This document shows positions 38,077-49,401 of a DNA stretch of 64,000 bases, piece by piece. Source of the DNA: Paramecium sonneborni. Lineage: Eukaryota > Ciliophora > Oligohymenophorea > Peniculida > Parameciidae. The stretch covers positions 19,885-83,884 of the forward strand of contig CAJJDN010000095.1 in assembly GCA_905182985.1 (NCBI GenBank), read 5' to 3'. Numbering within the stretch: the stretch's first letter is position 1; each line of letters starts with the position of its first letter. A program made the position numbers and the translations under genes. Below the pieces are notes generated by a model. It ran no database searches. It saw only the letters and a list, made by a program, of their open reading frames with translations, and was not told the origin of the DNA.

Positions 38077-38395
38077 TCAGGTAAATAATTAATTTAAATT
38101 TTGAAAAATAATTGTTAAAAATTAAATTATCAAATATATAAATAAATATAAAATAGCAGAATTATCAAATGATAAAATGTTGTATAGATGAATTAATCAA
38201 AGGAGAAAATAGATGCAATTCGGAGAGTATAGATGGTTGAAAAATAATTATTTGAGAAGGAATCAATATATTAATTAGTTCGTAATTGTATTCAATAAAT
38301 GATGGCTTAATTATGCAATATTTGATATTCATTTATGATTAGTATAAAATATTGTTAATAAAATAACAATTATTAAATTATTTATTAATTATTAA
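38077..38395. promoter_or_regulatory. Divergent intergenic region
   Basis: 319 bp between two start codons facing away from each other, very AT-rich, with no coding text. It must hold promoters for both genes, but no specific element is recognisable. Confidence 0.4.
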
Positions 38396-40135
38396 ATGCT
38401 TGTGCATGAAGGAAATATATTAAATGAGTCTTCTGAATTGAAATAGTTGACATATGATGAAGCATTAACTTAGGTTGGTGGTGCAGGGTTGTATTAAAAA
38501 AGAGCATTTTTAATATTCGGATTGTAGTGGTTGATTACGAAGTATGTTACAGAATTCCACATTTTAGTTGGATATTGTTTTCACCCGTTTTCTTTTTTAT
38601 AGAACCTACAGTGGATTGTAAGAATAATGGAGAGTGTTTGGATAAATGTTTATCTGAATCATTAGATGATAATTGTCTGAACTATATTTGTGTACATTAT
38701 ATGATTAATATAGGATGATTCTGAACGTAGATAGTTTGTAGTTGGAGAATCACTAAATACAGCATTTAATTCTCTATTACCTTGTAATAAATCATTACAA
38801 TCTATAATTAAATCAATTGTATATATTGGATCTTTAACTGGGTTTTTTGTATTTTCATTTATTGCTGATAATTATGGTCGTAAATTGGCTCTTTCTATTT
38901 CTTGGGGTATGACAACATTAGGATCACTTTTATTAGCTGTATAAAATTGAATTATTAAAAAGTTTGCCATGAATTATTCAATGATAGCAATAGGGATATT
39001 TCTTTTAGGTTTTGGAGGTAATCCAGCGATAACAGTACATTATTCATTTATTAATGAACATTCATGTAATTATTAAATATTTATATATTTAGAGGGTCAT
39101 TTTAGAGAAATTTAAAATGTTGGAGTTTAAGTATTTTTTGCTATTGGAGAATTTACTATTATATCTTTAGCATATTTCATAACAAAATGGAGATGGCTAG
39201 CAATATCGGTTGCTATACCAACAATTTTACTAAATCTTTGTAATTTTTTGATTTTTGAATCTCCTTAATTTCTATACTCAAAAAACAAAAAGAAATGTGT
39301 TAAAGTTTTAAATTAAATAGCTAAGATTAATGGAACATAACCTCTTGCAATGAATGATTTAGCATCAAATCCATAAAGTAAAGAAAATAATTCAAGAGTT
39401 TATACAATTTGGGATTTGTTGAAATATAAATCACTTAGATATGTATTTTTTGCTGGATTAATGATGTTCTTTGCTATTTAAGTTACATACTATGGAATTA
39501 GTTTTGTTAGTGATTAATTAGGTCTTGATTTTTTCCTTAGTAATTTCATTATTGCATTTTTTGAACTGTTAGCTTATGCAACAACAGGTATATTGTTAAA
39601 TAAATTTTAAGATTTCTTTATTACAAAGTTAAACAGAAAGAAAAATATCATTGGTGGTTTTTTTATTGTAGGGTTTATGAGTTTATATTTTATTTTCAAA
39701 AGTGATCATGTTGTTTACAGAGTATTTTAAGGCATATTAGCAGGAGTATTAATATTAAAATTTAATAAATAGTTGATGAGATTTTTAATTTGTGTAGTTT
39801 GGGCATTAGGATATGTTTACGTATCTGAATTATTTCCATCAGTTGTAAGATCTTTAGCTTTATGTTTAATATCTGCTGGTGGTTCATTAGGTAGCATAGT
39901 TTAAGCATTTTTAATAAATGTTTGTGCTTCAATTAATATTCATCCAATGGTTGCTTTTGGACTTATTGGATTTTTGTGTTCTTTACTTTTATTTCCGTTA
40001 AGAGAAACTTTGCATTAACCTTTATTAGAAAAAATAGAAGAAGATAACATTAGAATTAGAAAGAGTATGCTTTAGATTAATGAATCAGAAGAAATTACAA
40101 CATCTATTCCTGTTCTTGAAAGTAATGAAGAATGA
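38396..40135 (+). CDS. Major facilitator superfamily transporter (organic cation/anion transporter-like)
   Basis: ATG 38396, TGA 40133-40135. Six introns: 38542-38567, 38692-38713, 38939-38962, 39066-39092, 39588-39611 and 39746-39772; 529 residues. N-terminal LTYDEALTQVGGAGLYQKR, first span, then a Cys-rich external loop (CKNNGECLDKC) as in the SLC22-like subfamily. The MFS loop signature follows span 3 (FIADNYGRKLALS). INEHSQGHFREIQNVGVQ matches the conserved NE...G..R segment, and ELFPSVVRSLALCLISAGG matches the second-half signature ELFPTxxR. Twelve spans are expected. It imports or exports a small organic solute across a membrane; the substrate is unknown. Introns 4-6 have lengths divisible by three and no TGA. 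Confidence 0.92.
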
Positions 40136-40254
40136 AAATTTGTTAATTTCTATTTGTTTAGTATTAAATAATTCAGAATTATTATAATTTTCAATATTTT
40201 CTATTTTTTATATCACCTAAAATATTATTTGATTTAAATTATTGAGATCTTGTC

Positions 40255-40481
40255 ATTTAACCTCCAAAACTAGGACTTGGTAATTATTTTGATTATTCTA
40301 GACTGCTAGATGCAGATCTATACTTTTAATATTTTAATTATGAAAGTTAAATATTAGATGGTAGAGAATGCATAAGATTTTAAAAAGTTGGTTACATTAA
40401 GCTACTACTTGGTTCATATTTATTGTTTCTTTATTCTTTAAGAATATGCTAATCAAACACATTTTTTAGGTATTCCTTTTT
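40255..40481 (+). CDS. Possible short open frame with one membrane segment
   Basis: A plus-strand frame reads PPKLGLGNYFDYSRLLDADL and then GYIKLLLGSYLLFLYSL before TGA. It is protein-like but has no ATG, and a TGA lies just upstream. It could be the 3' exon of a small gene, a relic, or chance. It sits in the 458-bp spacer between the transporter and SF-assemblin genes. Confidence 0.25.
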
Positions 40482-40593
40482 TTGATTCATTAAATTTAAT
40501 AACTATTTTAATTATTTAATTAATCTCTGAATTAAAATTTAAATTAATAAAAAAATTCTGTTAAATAATTAATAAATAATATAATTTAAAGAA

Positions 40594-41422
40594 ATGAATG
40601 ACAATGTATAAACAAGAGTGACAGGAATTTTTGAAAAATTGAATAACATATAAAATTAAGTGCAAGATGAGTAATATATTATAATAAATAAATAATAGAA
40701 AAAATAGCAGATTTTCAGTCATTGCTTAATTAATAGGTTAGTTTGAATTGAATTTAAGAAATGCATCATAATAAAAAGAAGCAATATTTAGTTAATTGGC
40801 AAATAAATTTAAAGATTTATAAGGATTTTTAGAAAATGAGAATGATAAGTATATAAATAATTTGAAAATTAGTCGAGTAAGATAAGAATAAGAAAGTTAA
40901 AAAATGATAGTAGATTTAGAAAGACATGCAAAAAGATTGTTAGAAACAAGTTAAAAAGAGAGAGTAGATTAAGAAAAGAAATTAACTTATGCAATTAGTT
41001 AATAAATAGATTTCATTTCTTAAGATGTAAATAGATAAGGAGTTGAATTATTGGAATCACATAAATATGTGGATATTTATTTAAATGAAGACTTACCAAA
41101 GATAGCAGATGATTTATAAAATGAAATAGATGAAAGAAGAGAAGTAGAAGAAAGAATATATCATTAATTCATGGAATAAATTTCAGATTTAAGAGAATTA
41201 TTTGATAGGTATGATTAATAATATAATAATAAAAGAGAGAGAAAAGAAAGAGAAGCAAAAGAAGAAGATATAGTAGAAAGTTTAAGAGAAGTTTAATATA
41301 GAATTACAGAATTATTGAAAAGAAATAAAAGAGAAAGAGAAACTACTGAATAAGAAATGGTATGTTTAGTTGAAACTGTTATAGAGAAAATAAAGATTGA
41401 AATGTTAGAAATGAATATGTGA
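40594..41422 (+). CDS. SF-assemblin (striated rootlet filament protein)
   Basis: ATG 40594, one 28-nt intron at 40671-40698, TGA 41420-41422; 266 residues. The N terminus is MNDNVQTRVTGIFEKLNNIQ, followed by SRFSVIAQLIGQFELNLR. The rest is a continuous charged coiled coil (KRLLETSQKERVDQEKKLTY, YVDIYLNEDLPKIADDLQNE, EERIYHQFMEQISDLRELF). Length, head and long rod match the SF-assemblin family, which forms the 2-nm filaments of striated rootlets (kinetodesmal-type fibres) at ciliary basal bodies. Paramecium has many paralogues. Converges with the trichocyst gene, the two stop codons being about 40 bp apart. Confidence 0.93.
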
Positions 41423-41463
41423 AATTTAATAAATGACATATTATTTAATATGTATCAATAATA

Positions 41464-42595
41464 TCATCTTCCAGACCATGAAGCAACTTATTTCTTAAAC
41501 ATAATAATGACTTCATCTAAAATAGCATTCTCTTCTTATCTCTTAGCTTTAGCTTCTTCATAATCAGCTCTCTTTATTTCTAAATCAGATTAAGCTTAAT
41601 CTAATGCATCTTATGATTCTTATAATATTATCTTAGATTTAGCTTATTAAGCAAAAGCAGCTTAAATTTACTAAAATTAATAATAATATATACAGTGGCA
41701 GTTCTATCAGCAAATACTTATTTTCTTTCATATTCAACTTCTAAATTTGATATTTCAGCTTCAGATAATGAAACCCATCCAGCTAATTCCCAAGATGCAT
41801 TTATTTCATTTTATTTCAAATTCTCTAATGATGCTTCTAATTCACTTTATAATCCTTCAAGTACAGATAATACTTTTTCAGCTAAAGTTGATCCTGATGA
41901 TTATTCCTTCCATATTTTAATTATTTTACTTATTATTCTTAAGCTAAGGCTAAGAATGATTTTATTTAATGTTCTTAGAATAAGTTGCTATATTATTTTA
42001 ATTTTTCAGCTACTGATTGTGCTTAAACTTAAGCAAATTCAAATGAATCTCCATTTATAATATAACCAGCAACATCTTATTTAAGAAGCTTAATAACTTC
42101 AAGAGCTTCTTAATTATGTTTAATTGATTTCACAAATAATTAATTGCTGAAACATTGATTATCTTATAATGTTTCAATTTTAGCTGCTATTGAATCTCTT
42201 CTAGCTTCATTCCAAGCTAAATAATTCTTTGTTTATTATAAAACCTATTCATATTCAGCTCTATTTTCTACAGCTTGTTGGAATAATTTTTAATTTAAGG
42301 TTTTGATTTTTGTGAATTATTCAATTGTTCTATTATTTTATTTATTATATTTACTAAGCACCAACCCATTCATCTGTTTCATTCTTTTAATCTGCTGCAA
42401 ATTAAGCATCAATATTTGATTATTTTAAATCATTTAGTAATCCAAATACTGTATCAATAGCATCACTTGCTTTTGTACCAGTCTATTTTTTTATATAATA
42501 AAACTTACTTATAAAAGTGCTAAGATTTAATCTTAAGTTTTAGAAGCATAACTTGTTGCTGCTAAGGCCAACAATACAACAATCATATATTTCAT
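41464..42595 (-). CDS. Trichocyst matrix protein (TMP)
   Basis: Minus strand, ATG 42595, TGA 41464-41466. Four introns: 42483-42508, 42330-42354, 41907-41929 and 41671-41693; 344 residues. A clear signal peptide (MKYMIVVLLALAATSYA) opens the protein. It is followed by heptad-rich, Gln/Ala/Glu-rich helices (TVFGLLNDLKQSNIDAQF, AEYEQVLQQTKNYLAWNEAR, QSELEASLENLKQNEI) and the family phrase SWELAGWVSLSEAEISNLE. TMPs are secretory precursors that are cleaved and crystallise in the trichocyst core, expanding on exocytosis. The processing site is not resolved from sequence. The call rests on signal peptide, helical period and family phrases, and the organism context fits. Confidence 0.93.
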
Positions 42596-43116
42596 TTCTA
42601 ATTAACTTAATATTAAAAAACGATTTATATTAAAAACGACTTAATTCCAAAATCTATAATTAATTTCTTAATTCATTTATTATTATCATTTTAAAATTAT
42701 TAGCTCTTCACTAATTACACTAATTTATCATTTCAATGAATATTATTTATACTTCTATCATATTATCATTAGTATAATTTATAAGTACCAAAAATTCAAT
42801 TTTTTTATATTTTTATCATTTTCAATTAATTATTAAACATAGATACGTTTATGAACCTTTTTATATAAATCAATATTTTATTATTAATATAAATGTAAAA
42901 TAAGTACATTGAACTTCTACAAAATTATGTTTTCAATATAGTGAAATTAATAAATATTCATAAAGGTGTTTTACAATTTATAATTATTTTTGTTACCACA
43001 TCATCAATATTTATTCAACAAAATTTATCTAAATAATATAAAATTTAAATCATTCAAAAATCACGAGAAATTATTAATACATAATATTAAAAACTAAATC
43101 TTTATCAACCAATATA
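42596..43116. promoter_or_regulatory. Divergent intergenic region, trichocyst protein / pseudokinase
   Basis: 520 bp between two divergent start codons, AT-rich, no coding text seen. Presumed promoters for both genes; no motif identified. Confidence 0.4.
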
Positions 43117-44506
43117 ATGAATCAAAACGATTTATATCTTATTGAAGGTCTAAACCTTAAAAAAGAAAGAAAAACTTAAATTTACATAATCTCTGAACCA
43201 CTAGGTTTGAAGCTATTAGTACGAATTCTTTATATTCTTAGGACCCATTAAATTTGACTTTCAAATTATTAGTATATTGGAGTAATGAAGATGTACTATT
43301 AGATTGGAATGATTACTTAGAAAGAACATGCTCTAATGGATTCTACTTTAAATTATATTTTTAAGGTTAAGAATACAAAATTGAGGGTTCTGCTGAGTAA
43401 CTAAGCACATTGTATGATTTTTGTATTGGTAAATTCATTTTTAAGAAGAGTAACATCTACTAATTAAACAGAATCATCTCAACGAATTCATAATATGAAG
43501 TATATATTTATAATAAGTTTAGTTATCTGTAGTAACAGATGTTTTAAATAATAAATAATACCTTGAGAAAAGAATTCTTTCTGGTTTCATTTCTCAAGGA
43601 ATTGATGTATCTAATTCTTTTGACACTTAATCAGGTTTAGATAAAATACCAGAAGAAATAAGAATCATTCAATTATTGAATGCTCAAAAGTGTCCTTATA
43701 TTTAAAAAGTTTTATCTATTTGCTATGATGGTGAACACTATTCTTTTATCTACACAAACTAAAATTTAATATCTTTAAAATAGATGTTAAAAATACAACA
43801 CATGGGTTTGGCTCTTGCTTTTATCATAGAAATTATAGAATAATTGTTAACAGGTAATCAAATTAAATATTGTTAGTATTGAATATATTTCAAGAACTTG
43901 AAATTATACACAATAATATTAATTTAGATTAGATACATTATTCTCTAGATTCTAATTCAATTATTTTTAATAGTTTTAGTAATTCAACTTTTGTATGCAA
44001 TAAAGGAATGCCTATGTATTTAATAATTCAATTTTAGAAAATGTAATACTATAGGTTTTATTCCTCCTGAATATTTATCAAACAAATATTTGATTTCACC
44101 CCAAGCTAATATATTCCAATTAGGCACATTATTCTATCATTTGTATATTATTTATATAATTTTTTATAGGTTATTTAACTAAAATCCTTTTGGAAATGAT
44201 TAATAAACTAAACTTAAAAACAATATCGTTGTCAAATATAGTATTCCAAATATATAAATGGATAAGGATATTATTGAAGTACTTAAGTCAATGATGTAAA
44301 TAAATCCCAAAAAAAGAAAAACTCCTAAAGAGTATATGTGTTCCAAGATTTTTAAACCTTCATATAAATCAAAGATTTCTAAAAACTCTTTCTTAAAGTT
44401 TCTTAAAGATAATTCATCTTCAAAAATTGATGAGTTTGAAGTAGAGGATGAAACTACTTCAATCTAAAAAGTCAAATTACTTTCTTTTAATAAAAAAAAG
44501 AATTGA
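43117..44506 (+). CDS. Protein kinase-like protein lacking catalytic residues (pseudokinase)
   Basis: ATG 43117, TGA 44504-44506. Five introns: 43219-43241, 43500-43522, 43854-43876, 44016-44037 and 44143-44169; 423 residues. Residues ~1-130 resemble the N-terminal region common to ciliate kinases (SNGFYFKLYFQGQEYKIEG). The kinase fold is seen from PEEIRIIQLLNAQKCPYIQK and ICYDGEHYSFIYTN to the C-lobe phrase GFIPPEYLSNKYLISPQANI with FQLGTLFYHLLF and NPFG. There is no glycine loop and no VAIK-type lysine. The HRD loop is replaced by IHNNINLDQI, and the DFG position reads as NSFSNS. I infer a catalytically inactive kinase-fold protein. All frame changes are explained by introns, so the gene is intact. 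Confidence 0.85.
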
Positions 44507-44842
44507 TATTTTTGAAATATAATTTGTGTTAGAATATGTCTAGTTCAATTGAAAAGTTGTTTTTTTCTAATCTTTCTTTCAATGTATTTTTTATTGATTT
44601 AAATAATTCAATTTTTAAGGCTATTTTTTAAGATTATTTTCATAATTCTTTGATGTAAATGATAAATAATAAAATAGAAAAAAAATTATATAAAACGGAT
44701 AATTCGTATTATTTAATTTATATTAGTTTGTGATAAATTGATAATGAAGTAAGAAAAATTAAATAATATTTATTATAAGATAAAGTAATAAATAGAATTA
44801 TAAAATTTTATTTAATTTTAATACTGTTGTTAATAATGGTAA
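44507..44842. terminator. Convergent 3' spacer
   Basis: 336 bp between two converging stop codons. It holds both 3' ends; no gene or defined termination signal seen. Confidence 0.4.
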
Positions 44843-45899
44843 TCAAATATAGTTATTTAATATGCCATTTTTCCAAAATCCTTTAATTTCATATTCATCA
44901 TTGGTCGAATAGGTTCCTTTACCATGAGTAATATCATTATTAAATTTTCCTTAGAATTTTTCATCATTAGTTAATAAAAGGATGCCTTTTCCATTCCTTT
45001 TGCCTTAAAAAAAATCGCCTTTAAATAAAGTATATCTTTACCTTCATACCATTACCAACCATTATTAATTTCGTTCATATTTAGATAATCGAATGGTCCT
45101 TGAATCTTTTCTTATTACAAATTGATTAGTTTGCCTTTACCATCGTATTAATCATTTTTCCATTATCCTCTGTATATTTCTTAATCATTTTAATCTTTTA
45201 AAACTCCAAATCCCTCTTTTATACCTGTTTAATATCCTTAGCCTTTATAAGTATATCCATTTTTATAATTAAATTGAATTTCTTATAATTATTATTTTTG
45301 ATTTTCCAGTTTCTTAACTTAATCATCAATAACCTTTTAAATTTAATTATCTTAAATTGAGTCATTTTATGAAATTGATTAAGGTTATTATGAAAAATTT
45401 GAATTCTACTTTGATTATGATTAATTGATTTTCTATTAATATTCATATAATGATTAATCAAATAACTATGGAATTTAATTTTAATAGACTATTTATTAAA
45501 ATTGCTGCTAATCAATCATTTAAGAATAAGAATATTATTACTAAGATTGCGATTATAATTAATAATTGTAAGAAGAACGAGCTGGACTTTTTGAATAAGT
45601 ATTTACTTTTTAATAATTGATTTATGAATAGCCGTGTATAGATTATTGAAGTTAAATAGGTTGAACTATTTAATTGATAGATGATTATTATAGTTACTGA
45701 TAAAGATGGGATTGTGGATATTATGTATGTATAGGTTATTCTTAAACTGTTTATTATTGATTTTACTGCTAAGGATAAAACTATTGGAATATATATTGAA
45801 AATAACTTAATTAATAAAGGAATGAGGGATCTATCGTTATTATTGAGGTTAATTTATGTTTGGTTATGGCATTTATACCTTTGCAAAGTAATAGGACAT
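44843..45899 (-). CDS. MORN-repeat protein with Gln-rich N terminus
   Basis: Minus strand, ATG 45899 (MSYYFAKVQMPQPNINQPQQ), introns 45781-45806 and 45019-45041, TGA 44843-44845; 335 residues. Residues ~1-160 are extremely Gln/Ser/Tyr-rich (SKSPARSSYNYQLQSQSQQQ). A short coiled coil follows (KVIDDQVKKLENQKQQLQ), then MORN repeats with the Y.G.W..G...G.G pattern: YKNGYTYKGQGYQTGIKEGF, EIYRGQWKNDQYDGKGKL, WYEGDFFQGKRNGKGILL, FQGKFNNDITHGKGTY. MORN repeats bind lipids and scaffold cortical or ciliary structures. The second intron restores the MORN frame exactly. The 5' half is repeated at 46596-47074 by the assembly duplication. Confidence 0.88.
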
Positions 45900-46594
45900 T
45901 TGGTTTATTTTTATAAGTGTTTGATATAAATTATTTTATTTTAATAAATTTTATTTTTAATAAATAAATTTCGATTATTAATAAATTATCATGTATTTTA
46001 GATTCATCTATTACACTACCTGCTTCTGAAGCAAAGATCAGGCTTCTTTATATTGAAATCTGGTATAACTTATTTACCATTAGAATGTAATAATTAAACT
46101 TATTCTGGATTTAATCTATCTTTCTTCTCTACAATTTCTAGGTGGTTCTGGTTCTACATTTGCTGCTGTTGCTCCTTTTCTTAATGCATTCTAATATGTT
46201 TATATATAATATGGATCATTTTTATTTCTATGTGGTTAAACATTATGTGATAATAAATGTTATTCATATCTTATTCCTCCTACTATTGGTTTTATATTAT
46301 TATATCCATATGTACCTCATGGTCATGCTGGTTTACCAAAATATGTAGTAAAAGCTGAGGTCTCTCCTTAAAATTCTTTATTCTTTCCTTTCTTCTTTTC
46401 AATTTTTCTGAATCTTTCAGATTATTTGGATCTAAACTCTTTGCTTTATTTATAAACTTTTTTGTCATCTTTTAAACTTCACCATCATTCTCTTAATCAT
46501 TTAATTCCTCTTCTTCTTCTTCTGAACTTGCAACATCCTCATACTTTTTAGATTCTCCATAATAAAATCCACTTAACGGATGTTGTACTTTGTA
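45421..46594. repeat. Left copy of a 1174-bp perfect tandem duplication
   Basis: Identical to 46596-47769 (offset 1175) wherever I compared; the copies are separated by one N at 46595. This copy is continuous with the complete MORN gene on its left. It also contains the 3' part (46004-46594) of the gene that is complete at 47179-48193. Confidence 0.9.
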
Positions 46595-46595
46595 N

Positions 46596-47769
46596 TTAAT
46601 TGATTTTCTATTAATATTCATATAATGATTAATCAAATAACTATGGAATTTAATTTTAATAGACTATTTATTAAAATTGCTGCTAATCAATCATTTAAGA
46701 ATAAGAATATTATTACTAAGATTGCGATTATAATTAATAATTGTAAGAAGAACGAGCTGGACTTTTTGAATAAGTATTTACTTTTTAATAATTGATTTAT
46801 GAATAGCCGTGTATAGATTATTGAAGTTAAATAGGTTGAACTATTTAATTGATAGATGATTATTATAGTTACTGATAAAGATGGGATTGTGGATATTATG
46901 TATGTATAGGTTATTCTTAAACTGTTTATTATTGATTTTACTGCTAAGGATAAAACTATTGGAATATATATTGAAAATAACTTAATTAATAAAGGAATGA
47001 GGGATCTATCGTTATTATTGAGGTTAATTTATGTTTGGTTATGGCATTTATACCTTTGCAAAGTAATAGGACATTTGGTTTATTTTTATAAGTGTTTGAT
47101 ATAAATTATTTTATTTTAATAAATTTTATTTTTAATAAATAAATTTCGATTATTAATAAATTATCATGTATTTTAGATTCATCTATTACACTACCTGCTT
47201 CTGAAGCAAAGATCAGGCTTCTTTATATTGAAATCTGGTATAACTTATTTACCATTAGAATGTAATAATTAAACTTATTCTGGATTTAATCTATCTTTCT
47301 TCTCTACAATTTCTAGGTGGTTCTGGTTCTACATTTGCTGCTGTTGCTCCTTTTCTTAATGCATTCTAATATGTTTATATATAATATGGATCATTTTTAT
47401 TTCTATGTGGTTAAACATTATGTGATAATAAATGTTATTCATATCTTATTCCTCCTACTATTGGTTTTATATTATTATATCCATATGTACCTCATGGTCA
47501 TGCTGGTTTACCAAAATATGTAGTAAAAGCTGAGGTCTCTCCTTAAAATTCTTTATTCTTTCCTTTCTTCTTTTCAATTTTTCTGAATCTTTCAGATTAT
47601 TTGGATCTAAACTCTTTGCTTTATTTATAAACTTTTTTGTCATCTTTTAAACTTCACCATCATTCTCTTAATCATTTAATTCCTCTTCTTCTTCTTCTGA
47701 ACTTGCAACATCCTCATACTTTTTAGATTCTCCATAATAAAATCCACTTAACGGATGTTGTACTTTGTA
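46596..47769. repeat. Right copy of the 1174-bp duplication, with a truncated MORN gene 5' end
   Basis: Repeats 45421-46594. Its left edge cuts the MORN reading frame (46596-47074, minus strand, about the first 150 codons) in the middle of the protein, directly at the single N. This is the signature of an overlap between two contigs, not of a biological breakpoint. Confidence 0.88.
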
Positions 47770-48193
47770 TTTTCCTTTAAAGTTTTAATTATTTTATTCC
47801 AATTAATATATTAATTGATTTTAATCTTTTATTCCCTTTACTTAATAGTTATCTCTATATGCAGATTATTATTTGGGATTCCATTATAATGGTAATTTGT
47901 ATTAATTATTACACTATAGCTTGTTATTTTAACATTCACAGGATTTAGCAATATTCTTAATTCTATAAATAAAATTTGAATTATATTTACTTTAAACATA
48001 AATTTATGAATCATCAATCTTTAATTTTTCAATTTTTCTAAAATTATCTATATTTTCAGTTTGCCAATGTTAATTTTTATGATTTATTCTTGCAGTCACC
48101 TTTTTTAGTTTCTGGTTCATTTTCTATTTAACTTTTCTTTTTAAAATCCCAAGGTTCATCTTATTATAATGGCCATTTAATTATATCAAACAT
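47179..48193 (-). CDS. Uncharacterised acidic/basic protein, one unresolved 2-nt break
   Basis: Minus strand, ATG 48193 (MFDIIKWPLQQDEPWDFKKK), TGA 47179-47181. The frame closes with a long 52-nt GT...AG segment near the start, a 21-nt intron that removes two TGA codons, and a 31-nt intron near the end. Two extra bases in a GAGAGA tract (about 47540) remain unexplained. The middle is acidic then basic (EDVASSEEEEEELNDQ, KLKRRKERIKNFK). The conserved-looking core is NNIKPIVGGIRYEQHLLSHN, then NDPYYIQTYQNALRKGAT, and the end is LNPEQVQLLHSNGKQVIPDF. Family unknown. The 3' part is repeated at 46004-46594. The break may be an assembly error. Confidence 0.6.
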
Positions 48194-48390
48194 ATTGGTT
48201 CGTCATTTCTTGGTTTATTTTTAAAAAAAAATTTTATTATCATCTTGATATGATGATATAATACTTTCATATACTTATTTAAGGACTTAATCATTATTTT
48301 TCATATGACTGTTAGATTAGTAATAATTGAATAAATAAAATTTAATTTTAATATGATTGTAATGTTAAACTGTTAAGAAAACAAGATAAT

Positions 48391-49377
48391 TCATTATTCA
48401 TCAATATCATCACTTTATTATTTTACTTCATTATCAATTTATTACTATATTTGATTTTCTACTATTTCATCTTGTCTAATAGTTTCAATTTAAGATTCTT
48501 CATTAAGTTAAGGAATTTCTGTCAATTCTTGTTTCGTTTTATTTTTTTCATCTTATTCTTACTTTTCTTATAATTCTTTTAAGATAGTTTAATCTTCTTG
48601 ATTAATTAAATAATTAATTTTTTCCAATTCAATTGCATCAATAGATTTATTTTTGACACTAATAATAAAAATAATGAAATATTAATACTTAAATATAGGT
48701 TATAACTACATTTTATCTTTCTTTTTAGTAGAGATTGAACTAGGATTGGTTGTATCACGATTAGATAAAGTCAAATTATTTCTAAAATAAATATAATAAC
48801 AATACCTAATTGAATTTACATATTATTGACATTATTAATATCTTTAAAGTCTTTTCATTAATCTTTTATTTTCTTTATAAGAATGAGAATATTCATCTAA
48901 TTTTAAGACTGGTTCTTATTTCATAAGTCGATCTGCTAATTTAATGTTTTCATGTTATATTTATTATGCTTATAGTTTTCTAAAATTTAAATTTAAGTTA
49001 TGAGGATGTTGTATATTTTCATCTTCACATTTATAGTACTCTTATTACATAGGTCTATTGCATATTTCTGTTATTTTTTAATATAATTAACTGTTTCCCT
49101 TATTGATTCTTTCTGATTATTCTAAATTTATTAAATTTTGATGATAAATTACCGCTTAGATCAAAACGCCTTCTTTATTGTCTAATATTATTTCTTTTTT
49201 CTAAGTTTTCAACATGTTATACTCTTGATTATGAATGTGTTTTTTTAGTTTTAATTTCATTTAATTTTTTCAAATGATGATCATAAGACCTAATAATATT
49301 ATGAATAATTATTACTTTTCTCTGGAAAATATTTAGTCTAATTTATAATTATAATTGTATTAATGATTAGTTCTCAT
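48391..49377 (-). CDS. CFAP97 (hemingway)-like ciliary protein
   Basis: Minus strand, ATG 49377, introns 49290-49315, 49122-49152, 48782-48805 and 48659-48688, TGA 48391-48393; 291 residues. Near the start: SYDHHLKKLNEIKTKKTH. The helical motif QHENIKLADRLMKQEPVLKL resembles the EN..L..RL core of the CFAP97/hemingway family, which is linked to sperm tail and cilium assembly. The C-terminal third is acidic and Gln/Glu-rich (LEKINYLINQEDQTILKEL). Four introns, each needed to keep the frame, make the model solid; the family name is less certain. Its ATG is only 24 bp from the ATG of the next gene on the other strand. Confidence 0.72.
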
Positions 49378-49401
49378 TAATTAAAATAAATAATTAATAT
49401 A
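49378..49401. promoter_or_regulatory. 24-bp spacer between divergent start codons
   Basis: The start codons at 49377 (-) and 49402 (+) are separated by 24 bases of pure A/T-rich sequence. The 5' UTRs and any core promoter must overlap this spacer and the genes themselves. This suggests a shared bidirectional promoter. Confidence 0.6.

Noticed and set aside
45219..45461. Open minus-strand frame of about 80 codons without TAA/TAG
   Set aside because: It is a shadow of the MORN gene in another frame; the true frame contains many TAA/TAG glutamines and clear MORN motifs.
46142..46348. Hydrophobic plus-strand frame rich in Leu/Met/Tyr, repeated identically at 47317-47523
   Set aside because: Antisense to the uncharacterised protein gene; its repetition simply follows the assembly duplication.
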